This document shows positions 6,880 through 12,791 of a DNA stretch of 12,863 nt, piece by piece (position 1 is the stretch's first letter; every line of letters begins with the position of its first letter). A program made the translations under genes and the position numbers. Source of the DNA: CAVAVT01 sp963592185 (lineage in GTDB: Bacteria > Bacillota > Negativicutes > Selenomonadales > Selenomonadaceae); assembly GCA_963592185.1 (NCBI GenBank), contig CAVAVT010000041.1, positions 1 to 12,863 on the forward strand, read 5' to 3'. The notes under the pieces are model-generated. The model saw only the letters and a program-made list of their open reading frames with translations. It did not search any database and was not told where the DNA came from.

Positions 6880-7998
6880 TTACAGCATTATTACCATATT
6901 ATCTCTATGGATTACCTCTTCATACAGCTTGCCTTCAATCAGGCTGGAAAATTCATTTGTATGGTGCCCAATGATTTTTCTTAAATCTGTACTGCTATAG
7001 TTGGTAATGCCACGGGCTATCTCCTTGAGTCCTGGAGACAGTACACGAAGAGTTGCCCCAGCTGGGAAATCCCCTTCCACATCAGTTATACCTATTGCCA
7101 AAAGACTTGAATCCTTGTGCATGGCCTTTACACAGCCCTCATCCACAATCAGCTCGCCTTCAATACGCTTGCCAAAAGCCAGCCAGCTTTTGCGTACACG
7201 GAGATGGGATTCACGGGCAGGGAAAAATGTTCCAGCCTTTTTGCCATCCAGTATATCCAGCATAACATCTGGCTGTGCTCCAGAGGTAATAACCATGTTT
7301 ACCCCAGCATTGACAGCCACCTTTCCGGCTTCTATTTTTGTACTCATTCCTCCGGTTCCAAGACCAGACCCAGCTCCACCAGCAATCGCCTCGATGTCAG
7401 GGGTTATTTCAGAAACCTCATGTATCAGCTCTGCATTTGGATTCTTTTGAGGATTGTCCGTATAAAGTCCGTCGATATCAGACAGTATAATCAGCAAATC
7501 TGCATCCACTATTGTGGCAACTATAGCTGACAAATTGTCATTGTCCCCGATTTTAAATTCATCAACAGCAATGGCATCATTTTCATTAATGATAGGAATA
7601 ACGCCCATGTCCAAAAGCGCCATAAGTGTATTCCTTGCATTTTGATACTGATGATGCCTTACAGCTACCTCTTTTGTAAGCAGAACCTGTGCTGTGGTTT
7701 TGCCATATTCCGAAAAGAATTTTTCATATATGTGCATCAGCACACCCTGACCAATTGCAGCCAACGCCTGCTTTTTACCCATTTCCTTTGGTCTCTCGCT
7801 AAGCCCCAGTCTGCCCATTCCTGTGGCAGTTGCTCCAGAGCTTACGAAAATGACCTCTCTCCCTTGGTTGGCAATATCCGACAGCACACGCACAAGATGG
7901 TCAATGCGGTGCAGGTTCAGCTGTCCGTTGCTGTATGTAAGGGTACTTGTACCAATTTTTACTACAATGCGTTTTGCAGCCTTAAGTCGTTCACGCAT
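6880..7998 (-). CDS. proB: Glutamate 5-kinase
   Basis: ProB phosphorylates glutamate to gamma-glutamyl phosphate, the first and usually proline-inhibited step of proline synthesis. The 372 residues hold an amino-acid-kinase domain (about 1-260) and a C-terminal PUA domain (about 278-352), the common two-domain form. Kinase motifs include VVKIGTSTL (12-20), FVSSGATATGMG (51-62), INENDAI (137-143), SDIDGLYT (173-180) and GLGTGGMSTK (212-221). The ATG has GGGGAG seven bases upstream. It follows yhbY by 14 bases and precedes proA by 33, so proB-proA form the expected pair inside a longer operon headed by obgE. Confidence 0.97.
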   Translation of the reverse strand: MRERLKAAKRIVVKIGTSTLTYSNGQLNLHRIDHLVRVLSDIANQGREVIFVSSGATATGMGRLGLSERPKEMGKKQALAAIGQGVLMHIYEKFFSEYGKTTAQVLLTKEVAVRHHQYQNARNTLMALLDMGVIPIINENDAIAVDEFKIGDNDNLSAIVATIVDADLLIILSDIDGLYTDNPQKNPNAELIHEVSEITPDIEAIAGGAGSGLGTGGMSTKIEAGKVAVNAGVNMVITSGAQPDVMLDILDGKKAGTFFPARESHLRVRKSWLAFGKRIEGELIVDEGCVKAMHKDSSLLAIGITDVEGDFPAGATLRVLSPGLKEIARGITNYSSTDLRKIIGHHTNEFSSLIEGKLYEEVIHRDNMVIML

Positions 7999-8012
7999 TT
8001 TATCTCTCCCCT

Positions 8013-8318
8013 TTATTTGGGCAGTTCAATTTTTGTGTTATCAAAATTTCTCTTGTAGAGAAGACCATTTCTTCCAATTACCTGTACCAGGTCAGCGTCC
8101 ACACGCTCAGCCAGTGTGGCAATGGTGTCCTTCGGCTCTGAAAGGCAGTTCTGAAGAACACGTACCTTTACCAACTCTCTCTTCTTGATTGCTTCTCTTA
8201 CAGCCTCTGCAACGGTAGGAGTAAGGCCTTCCTTGCCAATATTTACGATTGGATCCATGGTCATGCCCATGGAACGTAAAAAACGCTTCTGCTTTCCATT
8301 TAAAGTATTGCGAATCAA
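8013..8318 (-). CDS. yhbY: YhbY-type CRM-domain RNA-binding protein (TTG start)
   Basis: YhbY proteins are small single CRM (KH-like) domain proteins that associate with the assembling large ribosomal subunit. The 101 residues carry the family marks: GKQKRFLRSMG near the N-terminus, a DPIVNIGKEGLT strand-loop, and the basic VIGRNGLLYKR loop containing the GxxG-like signature. The start codon is TTG at 8316-8318. A strong GGAGGA site lies seven bases upstream, and there is no ATG until well inside the domain, so the TTG is well supported. The rare start could lower expression relative to obgE. obgE ends 15 bases upstream and proB follows 14 bases downstream. Confidence 0.93.
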   Translation of the reverse strand: MIRNTLNGKQKRFLRSMGMTMDPIVNIGKEGLTPTVAEAVREAIKKRELVKVRVLQNCLSEPKDTIATLAERVDADLVQVIGRNGLLYKRNFDNTKIELPK

Positions 8319-8333
8319 AATATATCCTCCTGA

Positions 8334-9614
8334 TTACTCTCTGTATTCAAATTCCATCTCTCCGATGCGTACAGTCATTCCTTCCTGAATGCCCTTTGCA
8401 CGAAGCTTCTGGTCAATGCCCTTCATGCGCCAGATATACTGGAAACGTCTAATAGCCTCGTCATTGCCAAAGTTTGTCATAGCCACAAGCTTTTCCAATG
8501 CCTTTCCGGAAACAATGAAATCACCTGAGTCATTTCTGGAAATAGTAATCTCATCAGGATCATCCTGCTTTGCATCGTAAACCTTGATGCCTTCCTCTTC
8601 CTCAGGCTCCTCTACATACTCGTCCAAAACCTTGGCTGTGTAGTTGATAAGCTCCTGAAGGCCCTGTCTTGTTGCAGCAGAAATTGGGAACAGCTTTATC
8701 CCCTCTTTCTTTGCCAGCTCTTCAAGACGTGGAAGATTTTCCGCAGCTCCAGGAAGATCCATCTTGTTTGCAGCCAAAATCTGCGGACGCTTTGCAATGC
8801 GCTCGCTGTAGAGCTTAAGCTCCTTATTTATCTTGTAATAATCCTCAACAGGATCACGGCCCTCCATGCCGGAGGCATCAACTATGTGGATAATAACCTT
8901 TGTACGCTCCACATGTCTCAGGAAGTCATGGCCAAGACCTACGCCCTCTGCCGCTCCGTCAATAAGGCCAGGAATGTCCGCCATTACAAAGTTCTTCTCA
9001 TCACCAACACTTACCACACCCAGAACTGGGGTAATAGTTGTGAAATGATACTCCGCAATCTCCGGACGGGCAGCTGAAACATTGGCTACTAGGCTGGACT
9101 TGCCAACACTTGGATAGCCCACAAGACCCACGTCTGCCAAAAGCTTCAGCTCAAGCACAAGGTTCTTTGCCTCTCCCGGCTCACCAAGCTCAGCAAATGT
9201 TGGAGCACGGTTTGCACTGTTGGAAAAGCGTGCATTGCCACGGCCTCCACGGCCGCCCTTTGCAATAATTTCAGTCTGTCCGACCTCTACCAAATCAGCC
9301 AGCTTTTCACCTGTGTCCTCGTCAAAAACAATAGTTCCGGGAGGTACATGTACAACACAATCCGGCGCATTTGCACCGTGCTGGTTCTTTATATCTCCAT
9401 TTTCACCATTCTTGCCTGTAAATTTTCTATTAAATCTAAAATCCAGTAGAGTATTCATATTGCTGTCAACGACAAAAACAATATTGGCACCTCTTCCGCC
9501 ATCTCCGCCGGAGGGGCCTCCCTTCGGTATGAACTTCTCACGCCTGAAAGCGGATTTTCCATGTCCGCCGTTACCAGCAATGACACGGATTCTAGTACGA
9601 TCTATAAACTGCAT
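8334..9614 (-). CDS. obgE: Obg-family GTPase
   Basis: ObgE/CgtA is an essential GTPase that acts in late 50S subunit assembly and links it to the stringent response. The 426 residues show three domains. The glycine-rich Obg fold (about 1-158) has many GGxGG-like turns. The G domain carries G1 GYPSVGKS (166-173), G3 DIPG (213-216), G4 NKMD (283-286) and G5 SAA (312-314). After an acidic linker (EEPEEEEG), a C-terminal OCT domain runs from about 345 to 426, the longer form usual in Bacillota. The ATG has AAAGGAG seven bases upstream. Its neighbours are rpmA upstream and yhbY downstream, a ribosome-assembly cluster. Confidence 0.98.
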   Translation of the reverse strand: MQFIDRTRIRVIAGNGGHGKSAFRREKFIPKGGPSGGDGGRGANIVFVVDSNMNTLLDFRFNRKFTGKNGENGDIKNQHGANAPDCVVHVPPGTIVFDEDTGEKLADLVEVGQTEIIAKGGRGGRGNARFSNSANRAPTFAELGEPGEAKNLVLELKLLADVGLVGYPSVGKSSLVANVSAARPEIAEYHFTTITPVLGVVSVGDEKNFVMADIPGLIDGAAEGVGLGHDFLRHVERTKVIIHIVDASGMEGRDPVEDYYKINKELKLYSERIAKRPQILAANKMDLPGAAENLPRLEELAKKEGIKLFPISAATRQGLQELINYTAKVLDEYVEEPEEEEGIKVYDAKQDDPDEITISRNDSGDFIVSGKALEKLVAMTNFGNDEAIRRFQYIWRMKGIDQKLRAKGIQEGMTVRIGEMEFEYRE

Positions 9615-9714
9615 TCTGCCACTCCTTTCATTACTGTGGTATATAGAACAGTGCTGGCCCTTGGTCTAGGATTCTTCTATACATCACAGCATAAGCATAA
9701 ATCCTATAAATACA

Positions 9715-9750
9715 ACAATACCTGCGTCTTTTTTCAAAGGCGCAGGTATC
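9715..9750 (-). terminator. Hairpin between rpmA and obgE, probable weak terminator
   Basis: A near-perfect inverted repeat (9718-9726 with 9741-9749, continued by an inner CUUU/AAAG-type pairing) follows the rpmA stop by 17 bases. On the minus strand one inner pair is a C-A mismatch, and the bases after the stem (UGUUGUAUUU) are only moderately U-rich. Termination is thus probably partial, and obgE could still receive transcripts from the rplU promoter. I saw no clear promoter in 9615-9714. That stretch does contain a short ACTGT/ACAGT repeat ahead of the obgE ribosome binding site. Confidence 0.55.
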
Positions 9751-9766
9751 TGTTCATGTAATGAAA

Positions 9767-10057
9767 TTACATAGCTTCTTCAGCGGTATAGACACTAATC
9801 TGTCTGTTGTAGCGTCCCTTACGCTCGAAGGCAACCTTACCGGAAACCTTAGCGAACAGCGTATCATCCTTGCCGATGCCTACGTTGTGGCCCGGATGGA
9901 AATGAGTACCACGCTGACGAACAAGGATGCTGCCTGCACTTACGAAAGTGCCAGCCTGCTCCTTAACGCCAAGGCGCTTGGACTCACTGTCACGACCGTT
10001 ACGAGTGCTTCCCAGTGCTTTCTTATGAGCGAAGAGCTGCAAATCGAAATTAAACAT
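9767..10057 (-). CDS. rpmA: Ribosomal protein L27, precursor with cleavable N-terminal peptide
   Basis: L27 is a 50S protein whose N-terminal tail reaches the peptidyl-transferase centre. The 96-residue product is longer than the E. coli type because it starts MFNFDLQLFA. In Bacillota this extension is removed by the Prp protease after the QxFA motif, here after A10, leaving a mature protein beginning HKKALGSTRNGRDSES. The conserved GSILVRQRGTHFHPG block is intact. The ATG shares one base with the prp stop (TAATG). An AGGAGG site lies ten bases upstream, inside the end of prp. Protease and substrate are therefore made from one transcript and probably by coupled translation. Confidence 0.97.
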   Translation of the reverse strand: MFNFDLQLFAHKKALGSTRNGRDSESKRLGVKEQAGTFVSAGSILVRQRGTHFHPGHNVGIGKDDTLFAKVSGKVAFERKGRYNRQISVYTAEEAM

Positions 10058-10380
10058 TACGATTCTACCTCCTGTTTCTCTTGAATACGTACTCCCTGGG
10101 AATACTGAGCCTCAATGGCTTTCATTCCCTTGAGCATAGTTTCTAGTATAGCTTCGGTTAGGTCATCTGGAGCTCCCTTGAGATACATTCTGAGGTCCCC
10201 GCTCGCGACATGATAATCGAGTTCACGATGCAAGTGCTCACCTAATCCCAGCAGGGCAGCCTGTGCCAGAGAAGAAATCCCCGCACAAACAATATCAGAC
10301 CCGTAATCCCCATGATGTCCGGATACGGTAAAGCCTGAAATCATTCCATCTTTCCTGCGAATGATTTGAATCTTAATCAT
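10057..10380 (-). CDS. prp: Prp, cysteine protease that trims ribosomal protein L27 (YsxB family)
   Basis: Prp removes the N-terminal extension of L27 in Bacillota, a processing step needed in Staphylococcus aureus. The 107-residue protein has the expected catalytic pair. H22 is in the SGHHGDYG segment and C32 is in SDIVCAGISSL, matching H22 and C34 of the S. aureus enzyme with a two-residue shorter loop. The gene sits between rplU and rpmA, its usual position. Its ATG is three bases after the rplU stop and has no good ribosome binding site of its own, which points to coupling with rplU translation. Its TAA stop overlaps the rpmA start. Confidence 0.95.
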   Translation of the reverse strand: MIKIQIIRRKDGMISGFTVSGHHGDYGSDIVCAGISSLAQAALLGLGEHLHRELDYHVASGDLRMYLKGAPDDLTEAILETMLKGMKAIEAQYSQGVRIQEKQEVES

Positions 10381-10383
10381 TAA

Positions 10384-10695
10384 TTAAGCTTCAATCTTCT
10401 CAATTACAACCTTAGTGAAAGGCTGACGATGACCCTGGCGACGACGGTAGTTGGACTTTGCCTTGTACTTGAATACGAGGATCTTACGAGCCTTACCCTG
10501 TGCCTGAACCTTAGCAGTTACCTTAGCACCTTCAACAACCGGCTTGCCTACAACAACGCCATCCTCCTTAACAACAGTAAGAACCTGGTCAAAGGATACA
10601 GCATCGCCTTCGTTAGCCTCGAGCTTCTCAACAGTGATAACGTCACCCTCAGCAACCTTATACTGCTTTCCGCCTGTCTTGATAATTGCGTACAT
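10384..10695 (-). CDS. rplU: Ribosomal protein L21
   Basis: L21 binds 23S rRNA in the 50S subunit. The 103-residue product begins MYAIIKTGGKQYKV and ends in the basic block FKYKAKSNYRRRQGHRQP followed by a short acidic tail, all typical of bacterial L21. The ATG has GGGAGGT about six bases upstream. It is the first gene of the rplU-prp-rpmA operon and has a structured leader with a strong promoter directly in front. Cellular demand for ribosomes is probably matched through that leader. Confidence 0.98.
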   Translation of the reverse strand: MYAIIKTGGKQYKVAEGDVITVEKLEANEGDAVSFDQVLTVVKEDGVVVGKPVVEGAKVTAKVQAQGKARKILVFKYKAKSNYRRRQGHRQPFTKVVIEKIEA

Positions 10696-10711
10696 GAAAA
10701 CACCTCCCTAA

Positions 10712-10797
10712 AAATTACTCGCCGATTACGGTACAGACCAAATCTGTTTCACAACCTCATCGTGCGGTTGGGGACGAGACGCATTATGCGCCTACAG
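10712..10797 (-). promoter_or_regulatory. L21-type ribosomal protein leader RNA
   Basis: Between the rplU promoter and its ribosome binding site, minus-strand RNA can form three hairpins in order. They are AGGCGCA/UGCGUCU (10777-10793), CAACC/GGUUG (10752-10770) and ACAGA/UCUGU (10733-10747). A CUCG (10775-10778) can pair with CGAG (10719-10722) to close the multi-branch. Position and the terminal CGGCGAG sequence resemble the L21 leader described in Bacillota, thought to bind L21 and repress its own operon. The match to that family is from memory and would need a covariance model. Confidence 0.68.
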
Positions 10798-10803
10798 TTA
10801 TCA

Positions 10804-10832
10804 AATATAGCATAGCTATTAGGTTCTGTCAA
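10804..10832 (-). promoter_or_regulatory. Sigma-A-type promoter of rplU-prp-rpmA
   Basis: On the minus strand, a perfect TTGACA (10832-10827) is separated by 17 bases from TATATT (10809-10804). Transcription should start near 10797, where the folded leader begins. The strength of the match fits a ribosomal protein operon. Confidence 0.88.
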
Positions 10833-10850
10833 TAAAAAAGACATACAATA

Positions 10851-10884
10851 AAAAAAGGATTTCAGCATAATACTGAAACCCCTT
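10851..10884 (-). terminator. Terminator of the purine permease gene
   Basis: Minus-strand RNA pairs UUUCAG with CUGAAA and AAGG(G) with (U)CCUU, with one bulged G, around a UAUUAUG loop. A run of seven U follows at 10851-10857. It lies 12 bases after the permease stop codon and just before the rplU promoter, so it separates the two units. Confidence 0.85.
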
Positions 10885-10895
10885 TGTTAATAAAA

Positions 10896-12230
10896 TTAGG
10901 AACGAAGTACAAGATTTGCAACAAATGCAAGGCTTACTACCCACATAATCGGGCTTACTTCCTTGTATTTGCCAGCTAAAGTCTTAATGCATACAAAGCT
11001 GATAAAGCCAAATGCAAAACCGTTTGCGATACTGGAGGTCAAAGGCATCATGATAATAGTCAGGAATGCAGGAAGAGCCTCAGTAAGATCGCTGAAGTTA
11101 ATCTGAGTACATGCACTCATCATGAGGGAACCTACAATAATAAGTGCAGGTGCAGTAGCGAATCCTGGAACCAGTCCGATAAGCGGAGCAAAGAAAAGAG
11201 CTACCAGGAAGCACACAGCAACGGTTACCGCAGTGAGACCGGTCTTGCCGCCTGCGGAAATACCAGTTGCACTCTCGATGTAGGAAGTAACGGTGGAAGT
11301 ACCGAATACAGCAGATGCAATAGTACCAACAGCGTCAGTGGTCAGCGCACGGTCAAGATTCTCAATCTTGCCATCCTTGTCAACGAGGTTAGCCTTGGAA
11401 GTAAGACCAATAAGAGTACCCATGTTATCGAAGAGCTCTACAACAGTAAAGGTGAAGATACACGAGAAAATACCATAGTTCCATGCTCCCATAATATCAA
11501 GCTGTCCAAAGGTTTCAGACATGCTTGGAAGGGATGCACTGACAATATCAGATACTCCGGAAGGAGCCGGGGAATAACCCAGGCAGATGGAAAGAATGGT
11601 TGTAACGATAATACCAATAAGGATAGAACCTGTTACACCTCTCGCCATAAGTCCGCCAGTAAGCAAAAGACCAAAGAGAGCAAGAAGAGTCTCAGGCTTT
11701 GTTACATGGCCGAGGGTAATGAAGGTACCAGCATCTCCAACGATAAGACCTGCACCCTTAAGACCAACAAAAGCGATGAAAAGACCAATACCAACGCCGA
11801 TTGCCTTCTTAAGATTCTCAGGAACAGAATTGATAATAGCCTGACGAATACCGCCGATAGTAAGAATTAAGAAGAAAATACCTGAGAAGAACACCGCACC
11901 AAGTGCTACTGTCCAATGAAGATGAAGAACACCAACAACATAATATGCAAAGAACGCATTAAGACCCATACCAGGTGCCAGTGCTACAGGATAGTTTGCA
12001 AATACACCCATAGCCATGGTTGCCAAAGCAGCTACCCAAATTGTTGAAGCAATAGCAGCTTCTTTTGGAACACCTGCATCCGCCATAATGTTAGGGTTTA
12101 CAAACATTATGTATGCCAGTGCAATAAAAGTTGTAAGGCCGGCAATAACCTCTGTCCTTACATTGGTATTCTTCTTAGAAAGCTTAAAGAGCTTTTCAAG
12201 AATACCTGAGTTTTCACTCGTTGTTACCAT
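10896..12230 (-). CDS. AzgA-family (NCS2) purine permease
   Basis: This 444-residue inner-membrane protein is an NCS2 transporter of the AzgA/PbuG/PbuO branch, proton symporters for hypoxanthine, guanine or adenine. The N-terminal segment NVRTEVIAGLTTFIALAYIM and the following FVNPNIMADAG are characteristic. PGMGLNAFFAYYVV, the FTVVELFDNMGTLIG stretch and STVTSYIESATGISAGGKTG are the other conserved blocks around the substrate site. About a dozen hydrophobic spans are visible. The ATG has GGGAGG ten bases upstream, inside a long potential helix of the leader. The gene is monocistronic, with its own promoter, riboswitch-like leader and terminator. The aptamer's C74 suggests guanine or hypoxanthine as the controlling ligand, so a PbuG-like role is likely. 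Exact substrate preference is inference. Confidence 0.92.
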   Translation of the reverse strand: MVTTSENSGILEKLFKLSKKNTNVRTEVIAGLTTFIALAYIMFVNPNIMADAGVPKEAAIASTIWVAALATMAMGVFANYPVALAPGMGLNAFFAYYVVGVLHLHWTVALGAVFFSGIFFLILTIGGIRQAIINSVPENLKKAIGVGIGLFIAFVGLKGAGLIVGDAGTFITLGHVTKPETLLALFGLLLTGGLMARGVTGSILIGIIVTTILSICLGYSPAPSGVSDIVSASLPSMSETFGQLDIMGAWNYGIFSCIFTFTVVELFDNMGTLIGLTSKANLVDKDGKIENLDRALTTDAVGTIASAVFGTSTVTSYIESATGISAGGKTGLTAVTVAVCFLVALFFAPLIGLVPGFATAPALIIVGSLMMSACTQINFSDLTEALPAFLTIIMMPLTSSIANGFAFGFISFVCIKTLAGKYKEVSPIMWVVSLAFVANLVLRS

Positions 12231-12234
12231 ATAA

Positions 12235-12290
12235 ATAAATCCTCCCTATTCTGGCACCGTAAAATACAAGCAAGAATAAGGAGGATTTAT
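12235..12290 (-). promoter_or_regulatory. Expression platform: 18-bp helix hiding the permease ribosome binding site
   Basis: The RNA segment from 12290 to 12273 is complementary to 12252-12235 over 18 bases (17 Watson-Crick, one G-U). The second arm contains the permease GGGAGG site (12241-12246). A competing 10-bp helix pairs 12272-12281 with 12312-12321, and that partner overlaps five bases of the aptamer's P1 strand. With ligand bound, P1 would hold those bases and leave the sequestering helix to form. Without ligand, the competing helix would free the ribosome binding site. No U-run follows the helix, so control is predicted to be translational. Confidence 0.75.
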
Positions 12291-12316
12291 AATGGAGAAA
12301 ATGTAAAAACGCCTTA

Positions 12317-12390
12317 TTCTTTGTAGCCTGTGACAATTTGCGGCTGCCTGTAGAAACGCCCACCCCATATCGATGGGCTTATACAAAGAA
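12317..12390 (-). promoter_or_regulatory. Purine (guanine-type) riboswitch aptamer with unusual J3/1
   Basis: Minus-strand RNA has a 9-bp P1 (UUCUUUGUA 12390-12382 with UACAAAGAA 12325-12317), J1/2 UAA, and a 7-bp P2 (GCCCAUC/GGUGGGC) capped by the canonical L2 GAUAUGG. J2/3 is GUUUCUAC, and L3 is CCGCAAA, whose CC can kiss the GG of L2. The base at the ligand-reading position 74 is C (12326), which marks guanine/hypoxanthine binding rather than adenine. P3 is weak (two G-U pairs and an A-A mismatch at its base), and J3/1 has CAGG where one A is usual. The permease gene lies downstream, as expected. Identification as a purine riboswitch relative is strong. Ligand affinity is unknown. Confidence 0.88.
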
Positions 12391-12391
12391 G

Positions 12392-12422
12392 CTAATGTAT
12401 ACTCGTGAAAAATACACATTAG
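12392..12422 (-). promoter_or_regulatory. Stable 5' hairpin ahead of the aptamer
   Basis: CUAAUGUGUA (12422-12413) pairs with UAUACAUUAG (12401-12392) over ten positions, one of them G-U, around an 11-base loop. It occupies nearly all RNA between the predicted transcription start (about 12430) and P1 of the aptamer. It may protect the 5' end or insulate aptamer folding. It has no U-tract and is not a terminator. Confidence 0.6.
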
Positions 12423-12435
12423 ATTTGACTTAAAT

Positions 12436-12464
12436 AATATATCAGTAAATATTTTTACTGTCAA
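12436..12464 (-). promoter_or_regulatory. Sigma-A-type promoter of the purine permease, with palindromic spacer
   Basis: On the minus strand, a perfect TTGACA (12464-12459) lies 17 bases from TATATT (12441-12436), so transcription should begin near 12430. A perfect 7-bp inverted repeat, CAGTAAA-4-TTTACTG (12443-12460), fills the spacer and touches the -35 box. That is the position of a repressor operator, although no regulator is encoded nearby. Confidence 0.85.
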
Positions 12465-12471
12465 GATAAAT

Positions 12472-12496
12472 AAAAAAGCTATACCTAAGTATAGCT
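12472..12496 (-). terminator. Terminator of the tRNA cluster
   Basis: A perfect 8-bp stem (AGCUAUAC 12496-12489 with GUAUAGCU 12484-12477) with a four-base loop is followed by six T in the minus-strand direction. It comes 12 bases after the tRNA-Ser CCA end and just before the permease promoter. Confidence 0.93.
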
Positions 12497-12508
12497 CTAA
12501 AATCAAAA

Positions 12509-12597
12509 TGGCGGAGTGGAGAGGATTCGAACCTCCGCAGCCTTGCGACTCTAACGATTTAGCAAACCGTCCTCTTCAGCCTCTTGAGTACCACTCC
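12509..12597 (-). tRNA. tRNA-Ser (GCU)
   Basis: The 89-base minus-strand gene has acceptor arms GGAGTGG (12597-12591) and CCACTCC (12519-12513), discriminator G, and an encoded CCA (12511-12509). The anticodon loop TTGCTAA carries GCT at 12563-12561, reading AGC/AGU. The long variable arm typical of serine tRNA and the T-loop GGTTCGAATCC are present. Confidence 0.97.
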
Positions 12598-12632
12598 GTT
12601 AGTTCCAAAGAACTTATTTTATTGTAAAAAAA

Positions 12633-12708
<76 letters not shown>

Positions 12709-12714
12709 ACAAAA

Positions 12715-12791
12715 TGGGGTGGCTAGTGGGGATCGAACCCACGCATGCTGGAGCCACAATCCAGTGTGTTAACCGCTTCACCATAGCCACC
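12715..12791 (-). tRNA. tRNA-His (GUG)
   Basis: Acceptor arms GTGGCTA (12790-12784) and TAGCCAC (12725-12719) are followed by discriminator C73 and encoded CCA. The base before the stem, at 12791, is G and would be the G-1 that pairs with C73, the identity mark of histidine tRNA. The anticodon loop TTGTGGC carries GTG at 12757-12755. It is the first gene of the three-tRNA run inside the window. Confidence 0.97.

Noticed and set aside
9761..10084. 107-codon plus-strand frame
   Set aside because: It is exactly antisense to rpmA and has no protein features.
12235..12290. The long leader helix as a transcription terminator
   Set aside because: No U-tract follows it. The bases after the stem lead directly to the start codon, so ribosome binding site masking is the better reading.
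12317..12390. Adenine or 2'-deoxyguanosine riboswitch
   Set aside because: Position 74 is C rather than U, arguing against adenine. J2/3 keeps the standard GUUUCUAC, unlike the known 2'-deoxyguanosine variants.
12246..12506. 86-codon minus-strand frame upstream of the permease
   Set aside because: It spans the promoter, terminator and riboswitch leader, and those signals account for the sequence.
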